A DNA stretch of 64,000 nt, taken from Castanea sativa (taxonomy: Eukaryota; Streptophyta; Magnoliopsida; Fagales; Fagaceae). The translations under genes were made by a program, and so were the position numbers. The first letter of the stretch is position 1. Every line of letters starts with the position of its first letter. The notes under the pieces are model-generated. The model saw nothing but the letters and a program-made list of their open reading frames with translations. It had not been told where the DNA came from and searched no databases. Below, one piece after another: positions 57,863 to 64,000 of this stretch. The stretch is taken from contig NC_134017.1 of the NCBI RefSeq assembly GCF_040712315.1, positions 2,820,001 to 2,884,000 on the forward strand, read 5' to 3'.

Positions 57863-58635
57863 CTATAACTTGAGCTCAAGCTGGTTTGAAGATTGACCTC
57901 CCACCTCAATCCATGGATTGCTTTCCTCAGGTTTGGGTGCAGCTGGTGAAGGTGGGTTCACTTGGTATGGTACATTTGCTGCCGCCCTGAAAAATAAGCA
58001 AAACAAAATTTAGAAAAGAGCATCATTAATTGATCATCATGATAAAAATGAAACCCATATTAAAAAAAAGGACAAACAAATATGCTTAGTCCTAAAATTT
58101 GTCAAGTTCTATATTTTATCCTTAAAAGTTGAAAATTTTCTTCAATCCTCAAAAAATCATAAATGTACCAATCAATTTTGGTCCCAAAAAATTTAGGGAC
58201 TAAAATTTGAGTACTGTTTTTTTTGGCATTGTTAAATAAATTAGAAGATCCACGCATATGCAAATTCTAGGAAATTGGGCAGTACTTTTTTTGAAAGATA
58301 AGAACTCTACAAACACATCATTGCTTCTTCCTATTTCCCTTTTCTTTTTGTATCTTCTGAAAAACTGACTACCTATCCTTTTTCTTCTCAAAGAACCGGT
58401 GAAGTGAAGCTTTTCTTGCAATTGGCAAATCTGTAAGGTAAAAAAATGTCGTAACAAAAATGTTAGTACACGAAGCTTTTGAAAGCTGAAAACCTTTTCC
58501 TCATAAAGTATTCACGAGACAAGGCAATTACCAGAACCAATAGCACGAGGTTGTTGTTGAACCCTTTCTTTGGTGGTGGTATTCCTTTCGTGTGCGGCTA
58601 CAACATTTGATTCAGAAGCAAGGGCAGAGTCAAGG

Positions 58636-58662
58636 AGGGGGGGAGGGGGGGGGGGGGGGGAC
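58636..58662. repeat. Poly(G)-rich tract
   Basis: GGGGGGGAGG followed by about 16 G. A matching poly(C) tract lies at 59,751-59,768 near the other end of the element. Length may be unreliable in sequencing. Confidence 0.8.
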
Positions 58663-58784
58663 TCGCCCTCCTAGTCAGCTCAAAAAATACCTTTAATTAT
58701 TAAATACCCTTGTCTACTTTTTGCTTTTGGGTTTATTAAATGTCACTTTATTTCTTTAGTCTTAAAACAAAGCATAACTAGTAA

Positions 58785-59037
58785 GAGTCTGTTTGGATAG
58801 AACTTATTGCTAAAAACTGAAAACACTGTAGCAAAATAATTTTTAAATGTGTAAATAGTATTGCGAGACCCATTTTTAATAAAAAAATTGCTAAAAAGTA
58901 CGTGAACAGTGCACGCACAGTACGCGCATAGTGTGCACACTGCCGTTTTGTCTCCTACAGCAGAAACGAAAAAAAAATAATAATAATAATAAGAGCAAAA
59001 AACGCAGACGCAGCAATAATCCGAATCCAAACGCATT
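58785..59037. mobile_element. MITE with GTCTGTTTGGATA-type ends
   Basis: Left end agagtctgtttggatag and right end ccgaatccaaacgcattc are inverted repeats. Interior contains gtgaacagtgcacgcacag. About 250 bp, nested in the 1.16-kb insertion. Confidence 0.7.
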
Positions 59038-59265
59038 CTAAATGAACTATTGAGGAATCTTAAGTCCTCCACTAACATGCCTTGCACTGAAATTTTTTTA
59101 ATTTGCTTCTACCATATTATAATTTGAACATTTTATAAGACCACATTAACCAAAATAATAGAAATTCACATATATTGCACTTAATATCTATCTAACTACT
59201 AATAGTTTCATTCATAACTTGAGTTTTGGCTCAAAAAAAATTAATATCTCTTAGTATTTAAAGGA

Positions 59266-59657
59266 AAAAGTTTCTCTCCAAACTAGTTTGGAGAAAAACC
59301 CTTCAAACTTATCAAATATTTTTATATTGAGTGTGAAATTTAAAAATCCAACCGTTGGATTGCATGTTCTTATTATATTATTCATGCTTGCAAAATTTCA
59401 AGAAAATCAAAAATCAATTGCTATGTCATCAAACAAATGTTAAAATTTCAAGTTTTTGTAATCTAAAATTGTGTATAAAAAATAAGTTCATTGATCAAAT
59501 AGTAAATAAAATCCGATTTGAACGAAATTTGATATGCATGTTAAGAACATAAGGAATATGAAATTCAACGGTTAGATTTTCAAAATTCATACCTAAAAAA
59601 AAAGATATATGATAAGTTTGAAGGGTTTTTCTCCAAACTAGTTTGGAGAGAAACTTT
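59266..59657. mobile_element. MITE with ~48-bp near-perfect TIRs
   Basis: The left arm (aaagtttctctccaaactag, tttggagaaaaacccttc, aaacttatca) is matched in inverse order on the right (tgataagtttgaaggg, tttttctccaaactagtttg, gagagaaacttt). Each arm contains the palindrome caaactagtttg. About 392 bp, no coding content. Confidence 0.9.
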
Positions 59658-59897
59658 GTTCTTAAATGAATAGCTTTTAATTTTTCAAATTGGTCTCCAG
59701 GATTATATATTCACATAAATTTGTGTAAATGCGAATATCATATATAAATCCCCCCCACCCCCCCCCCTCCTCTCACTGTTCAGAAGCCATGGAACTTCTT
59801 GAATGAACTTTCTCCATCATGCTAGCAGGAGTAGAAACAAAGCCATGGAACCCTTTTTTTTTTGGGTTTTCGGCATAATCATTGGAAACATGACATT

Positions 59898-60230
59898 GGA
59901 ACTGTTAAATATTAGCATTGATACACCATGTTGAATATGCTATTATGGATGCGGAAGCGAAAGCATAAAGTATAGAACACAATAACACAAGAGGATTACG
60001 TGGTTCAGCCTAACGGCCTACATCCACGGAGGAAACCCTAAAGGGCTACATCAATAATATATTAATGTATAGAACAAATCCTGTGTTACAATGAACCATA
60101 ACATGTGTATATATAGTAGACTAAACCCTAAACTAATAGACTTCTAGTACAAGTAGGAAACTTGGCTTGCACACAAAGTAGAATTAGGCTTGGACTTATG
60201 CTAATGGGCTAATATATCTCTAACAGGAAC
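59898..60230 (-). mobile_element. Solo LTR with 5-bp TSD GGAAC
   Basis: The 323-bp LTR (59,903-60,225) on the minus strand starts TGTTAGAGATATATTAGCCC and ends TATTTAACA. Exact GGAAC duplications flank it. A TATATATA box lies inside. It looks like a copia-type LTR left by recombination; no internal region or second LTR is present. Confidence 0.9.
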
Positions 60231-60755
60231 AAATTTGCAACCGGAAGAAGCGTCCCCACTGGAGTGAACAAGCTTTGTTAGCTGATGATTCTGATCTCCA
60301 ATTTCTCCAACAGCAAGAAATTACCTTCCAATCCATTGTTGTTACTTGTTCCTAAACCACTTTTAAATGATGTTGCTAAATACTTGCAAGTTGCATCTTT
60401 TTGAGACCCGCATTAGGACTTGTCTCCATCAAGTCAGCAGCTGACCAGGTCCTCCCTCTCTCCTACTTTCTTCACGGATTTACTGTTTCAAGTTCAACAT
60501 TTCTTCTTTCTTCTTTCTTCACAATAATTGCCTTTACACTCTCTCTCTTAAGCAAACTGCACAGCACAACAACACAGTTTCAGATTAATCAAAAACTCAC
60601 TTTACCCTTTGTAACAGAGGAGAGAGAAGCCGAAGCAATCCTTGTGTGTTGGTCATTTCGTGAAGGACTTGGTGATCTTTGGGTCTCTAATCTCTCTCAC
60701 CTCCTTCATTTTTGGAAATCTTAGCCCATAGTTCCCTTGTTTCTACGTGCAAACC
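60231..60755. promoter_or_regulatory. NLR upstream region and 5' leader
   Basis: The last ~300 bases before the NLR start are pyrimidine-rich (ttctttcttctttcttcac, actctctctctt), typical of a plant leader. 60,231-60,400 may be leftover sequence upstream of the JAZ fragment; I recognise no TIFY motif in it. Confidence 0.4.
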
Positions 60756-63700
60756 ATGTCAGTTGTTAGAGAGGCTGCTCTATCCTACTTCCTTCAGAAG
60801 CTGTTTGACAAGTTAACCTCTCTTGATTTGCTGAAGATCTTCAACCAAGAGCAATTTGATGCTGACCTTAAGAAGTGGGAGACAACATTGATGAAAATCC
60901 GTGCGGTTCTGGATGATGTAGAGGAGAAGCAGATGACATGCTGGGTGGTGAAGATTTGGCTGGATGAGCTCGAAGACTTGGCTTATGACGTGGAAGACAT
61001 CTTAGACGAGTTTGCTACTGAAGCATTGAGACATGAGTTGATTGCAGAAGCCAGCACAAGTAAGGTACTAAAACTCATCCCTGGTTGTGTTGGCTTGAAT
61101 CGAAATTGTGTTACTTTCAGTGCTAGGATGCTGTTCAAGATTAAAGAGATTGACACAAGATTGCAAGAAATTGTGACACAGAAGAATGATTTGGAATTAA
61201 AAGACAAAGCTCAGGGAATGACTAAAACAACAAGATCAAGACTGCCCTCAACTTCTCTGGTCAATGAAGGTCAGGTTTTTGGCAGGGATGAAGATAAAAA
61301 GGCTATCATCAACTTGTTGCTGAGTGGTGAATCAGGTGATGCTCAACTGTCTGTTATTCCCATACTTGGTATGGCGGGTTTGGGTAAGACAACTCTTGCT
61401 CAACTAATCTACAATGAAGATAATGTGGATAGTTACTTTGATTTGAAAGCATGGATTCATGTTTCTGAAGATTTTGACGTTGTAAGAGTGACAAAAGTAA
61501 TTCTACAATCTATCACTTGTGAGACCTATGATATTAATGATTTAAATTTACTACAAGTCAAATTGAAAGATAAGTTATTTGGCAAGAAGTTTTTGCTCAT
61601 TTTGGATGATGTCTGGAACGAAAACTATGACTTTTGGACTCAACTACGTTGTCCTTTTGAATTTGGAGCTCCAGGAAGTAAGATTGTTGTCACAACTCGG
61701 AATGATCGCGTTTCATCAACATTGGGCACCACTAAAGCTTATAAGTTGAAAGGGTTGTCAAATGATGCTTGTTTGACAATATTTATCCAACACGCATTGG
61801 GCATAACAGATTTCAGTGCATGTCCAGAACTTGAAGAAATTGGCCAAAAAATTTCAGAGAGGTGTAAGGGCTTGCCTTCAGTAGCAAAAGCTCTTGGAGG
61901 CCATTTGAGAACCATACACAATCGTGATGAGTGGAAACATGTGCTAAATAACAAGATATGGAATATGTTAGAAGGGAATAATGATGTTCTTCCTACTCTT
62001 AGATTGAGCTATATATATCTTCCTTCGCATTTGAAGAGGTGTTTTGCCTATTGTTCAGTATTCCCAAAGGATTATGAATTTGAGGAGAAAGAGCTAGTCT
62101 TGTTATGGATGGCAGAAGGTTTAATTCATGAAACAAAAGAAAACAAGCAAATCGAAGATCTCGGTGTTGAGTATTTCCGTGATTTGATTGGGAGATCATT
62201 TTTCCAACAATCAAGCAGTAATGAATCACTCTTTGTTATGCATGATCTCATCAATGATCTAGCTCAATGGGCAGCGGGAGACTTGTGCTATAGGTTGGAG
62301 GATAAATTGGGTGGCAATAAACAATTCAAGATTTCTACAAAGGTACGTCATTTTTCCTACATTCGTGGTGTTTGTGATGGTATCACAAAATTTGAAGCCT
62401 TCCCCAAAGATGTGTGTTTACGAACTTTCCTGCCGCTACCAATAAAGAACAAAGGTTACTTAACAAATTATGTTTTAGACTTTTTGTTGCCCCAATTAAG
62501 ATACCTAAGGGTATTATCTTTAAGTGGATATGAAATAGATGAGCTACCAAATTCAATTAGTGATTTGAAACATCTAAGATACTTCAACCTTTCTTGTACT
62601 AAGATTACAAGTTTACCAGAATCAATAACTAATTTGTACAATTTGCAGACATTGATATTAAAAGGTTGTTCACATCTAACAAAATTACCTGAGAAAATTG
62701 GGAATTTAATCAATCTTCGGCATCTTGATATTACTGATGCGCATTTAATCAAAGAGATGCCTATGGGACTAAAAGAGTTAAAGAGCCTACAAACTTTATC
62801 TGATTTTGTTGTGGGGAAAGATACCAAATCTAAAATAGGGGATTTGATGAACTTGGAGTTTCTTCGAGGAAGATTTTGTATTTCAAGCTTGGAGAATGTG
62901 CCTAATGCTGAGGATGCAAGAAATGCCAATTTGAATTGTAAGAAGAATTTAGATGTATTGGTGATGAAATGGCAGTTTGATGATTTACAAGTTAGAAGAG
63001 TTGCAGTTGATGTTCTTGACATGTTACGACCTCCAAGCATGGTGAAAGAACTTTTTATTAAGGGCTATGTAGGTGAAAAATTCCCAACTTTGTTAGGAGA
63101 TCCTTCATTTTCAAATATGGTGCTCTTAAGGATTGAGAATTGTAAAAATTGTACATCCTTGCCTGCAATCGGGCAATTACCCTCTCTCAAAGACGTTGTC
63201 ATTAAAGGAATGGCTAAGGTAAGGAGCATTGGCCCTGAGTTTTATGGGGAAGGTTGCTTGAAACCTTTTCGATCCTTAGAGAAACTTTGCTTTAAAAATA
63301 TGCAGGAATGGCAAGACTGGATTCCTCAAGGAGGGGAGTATGAATTCCGTCAATTGTATGAGCTTACTATCTTTGAATGCCCCAAATTGCAAGGAAATTT
63401 GCCCCACCATCTCCCATCGTTGAAAAAAAATTTTGTTCATCAGTGTAAGCAATTGCTTGTTTCAATACCAAGCCTTCCAATGCTTCATGAATTAGAAATT
63501 GTGGGATGCAAAAAGATGAGGAGCGAAAATACAATCGAGTTAAGTTCACTAAAATCAGTGTTTTTTTCTATTCCAATGCCAAATATTTTGAATGAGGAGT
63601 TCATGCAAAGGTTAACAAAGATCGAATATCTGAAGATATACGATTGTAAGGAGCTAACAACATCGCTGTGGCAAGATAGGTTGGATTCCCTTATAAGGCT

Positions 63701-64000
63701 ATATATCAAATCATGCCCAAGACTTGTCAACATTAGCTTGCCTTCTACATTAAGGACAATAACAATTGAAAGTTGCCATGCTCTGAACTCCTTGCCAATA
63801 TCCAATTGTACGTGTCTAGAACATGCAACTATTGAGGGATGTGCTTCTTTAACCTCCATTTCAAGAGGTAAGCTACCTCCGTCTTTAAAGAGGCTAGATG
63901 TACATAATTGTGAGAATTTGTTGTTTGTGGTGGATGTGAGAGAGGCTTCTCCTTCTTCTTCTTTAAATTTGATAGAGGAGAATCTTCATGGCAACACTAA
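60756..64000 (+). CDS. CC-NBS-LRR disease-resistance protein (RPPL1-like), 3' truncated by window
   Basis: Intracellular immune receptor. A single reading frame runs from ATG 60,756 to the window end (1,081 codons) without a stop. An Rx-type coiled coil (aa 1-170) has an EDVID-like motif, YDVEDILDEF. NB-ARC: P-loop GMAGLGKTTLAQ (about aa 205), RNBS-A FDLKAWIHVSEDFD, kinase-2 FLLILDDVW (about 279), RNBS-B SKIVVTTRN (about 307), GLPL as CKGLPSVAKALGG (about 369; Leu to Ser), RNBS-D CFAYCSVFPKDYEF, MHD as VMHDLINDLAQ (about 494). LRRs begin near aa 578 (LRYLRVLSLSGYEIDELP) with the usual GPEFYGEGC region. The W in kinase-2 and the MHD are those of CC-type NLRs. Nothing shows it to be inactive. 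Confidence 0.95.
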   Translation, partial: MSVVREAALSYFLQKLFDKLTSLDLLKIFNQEQFDADLKKWETTLMKIRAVLDDVEEKQMTCWVVKIWLDELEDLAYDVEDILDEFATEALRHELIAEASTSKVLKLIPGCVGLNRNCVTFSARMLFKIKEIDTRLQEIVTQKNDLELKDKAQGMTKTTRSRLPSTSLVNEGQVFGRDEDKKAIINLLLSGESGDAQLSVIPILGMAGLGKTTLAQLIYNEDNVDSYFDLKAWIHVSEDFDVVRVTKVILQSITCETYDINDLNLLQVKLKDKLFGKKFLLILDDVWNENYDFWTQLRCPFEFGAPGSKIVVTTRNDRVSSTLGTTKAYKLKGLSNDACLTIFIQHALGITDFSACPELEEIGQKISERCKGLPSVAKALGGHLRTIHNRDEWKHVLNNKIWNMLEGNNDVLPTLRLSYIYLPSHLKRCFAYCSVFPKDYEFEEKELVLLWMAEGLIHETKENKQIEDLGVEYFRDLIGRSFFQQSSSNESLFVMHDLINDLAQWAAGDLCYRLEDKLGGNKQFKISTKVRHFSYIRGVCDGITKFEAFPKDVCLRTFLPLPIKNKGYLTNYVLDFLLPQLRYLRVLSLSGYEIDELPNSISDLKHLRYFNLSCTKITSLPESITNLYNLQTLILKGCSHLTKLPEKIGNLINLRHLDITDAHLIKEMPMGLKELKSLQTLSDFVVGKDTKSKIGDLMNLEFLRGRFCISSLENVPNAEDARNANLNCKKNLDVLVMKWQFDDLQVRRVAVDVLDMLRPPSMVKELFIKGYVGEKFPTLLGDPSFSNMVLLRIENCKNCTSLPAIGQLPSLKDVVIKGMAKVRSIGPEFYGEGCLKPFRSLEKLCFKNMQEWQDWIPQGGEYEFRQLYELTIFECPKLQGNLPHHLPSLKKNFVHQCKQLLVSIPSLPMLHELEIVGCKKMRSENTIELSSLKSVFFSIPMPNILNEEFMQRLTKIEYLKIYDCKELTTSLWQDRLDSLIRLYIKSCPRLVNISLPSTLRTITIESCHALNSLPISNCTCLEHATIEGCASLTSISRGKLPPSLKRLDVHNCENLLFVVDVREASPSSSLNLIEENLHGNT

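Larger units (their letters stand above)
58620..59778. mobile_element. 1.16-kb insertion in a JAZ exon, 9-bp TSD, nested MITEs
   Basis: TTCAGAAGC flanks it exactly on both sides (58,611-58,619 and 59,779-59,787). Ends are CAGAGTCAAGGAGGGGGG at about 58,625 and the inverted CCCCCTCCTCTCACTG at 59,763-59,778. Removing it and one flank restores the JAZ frame. Inside are two MITE-like elements. No transposase. Confidence 0.85.
57863..59852 (-). pseudogene. JAZ (TIFY family) gene, 3' part with Jas motif, interrupted
   Basis: JAZ proteins repress MYC factors until jasmonate triggers their COI1-dependent breakdown. Three minus-strand exons fit in phase. One (59,852-59,788 plus 58,619-58,532) encodes FHGFVSTPASMMEKVH, then SESNVVAAHERN, ending AIGS. 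The next, 58,430-58,373, encodes the Jas degron DLPIARKASLHRFFEKKKDR. The last, 57,986-57,863, encodes ANVPYQVNPPSP and ends LELKL*. A 1,159-bp element sits inside the first exon, and a solo LTR lies just upstream. No TIFY (ZIM) exon exists between this and the divergent NLR at 60,756, so the N-terminal half is missing. It is a truncated pseudogene. Confidence 0.88.

Noticed and set aside
60401..60724. 107-aa plus-strand ORF before the NLR
   Set aside because: Low-complexity Ser/Leu product from a pyrimidine-rich leader; better explained as 5' untranslated sequence.

Overview
This is plant nuclear DNA from a repeat-rich eudicot genome: AT-rich, with large GT-AG introns, many transposons, and the nuclear genes FLU, UBP1, JAZ and a CC-NBS-LRR. 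A woody eudicot, perhaps Fagaceae, is my guess from overall repeat style; the sequence does not prove it.

Layout. 1-114 is the tail of a valyl-tRNA synthetase fragment (KMSKS region). 0.6-2.1 kb looks like a decayed LTR-retrotransposon tail. About 3.5-8.3 kb is an autonomous-type Mutator-like element (MULE) whose transposase is closed by seven in-frame stops and one frameshift. 8.4-11.9 kb and 18.3-21.8 kb are two copies of a FLU-type gene (chloroplast repressor of tetrapyrrole synthesis). The second copy (18,324-22,647) keeps the TPR exon. The first lacks it, carries an inserted fragment with an LSM8 exon, and is followed by a broken DUF4220/DUF594 gene. Between the copies lies a 1.77-kb Pack-MULE (16,098-17,867) with ~180-bp TIRs, an exact 9-bp TSD and a captured SLP-type phosphatase fragment.

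24.05-31.48 kb (minus strand) is a complete 12-exon UBP1/TIA-1-like RNA-binding protein gene, convergent with FLU. One intron has a GC-AG boundary. Its introns hold tRNA-type SINEs and a 5'-truncated LINE. 32.7-39.6 kb is a tandemly duplicated non-coding block that also carries a fragment of UBP1 exons 4/5. 40.2-42.4 kb holds two TIR elements set in (TA)n tracts, one carrying two captured SPOC-domain exons. 42.4-45.0 kb is a LINE-type RNase H coding fragment split by two DNA elements. 45,145-56,346 is a decayed Ty3/gypsy element of Tat type (two RNase H domains, ~151-bp tandem repeats, antisense ORF). 57.86-59.85 kb is the 3' part of a JAZ gene interrupted by a 1.16-kb insertion, next to a copia-like solo LTR. 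From 60,756 to the window end a CC-NBS-LRR resistance gene reads open.

Only three host genes look functional: the second FLU copy, UBP1 and the NLR. They are unrelated in pathway. The rest is mainly transposons, several carrying or splitting host exons.
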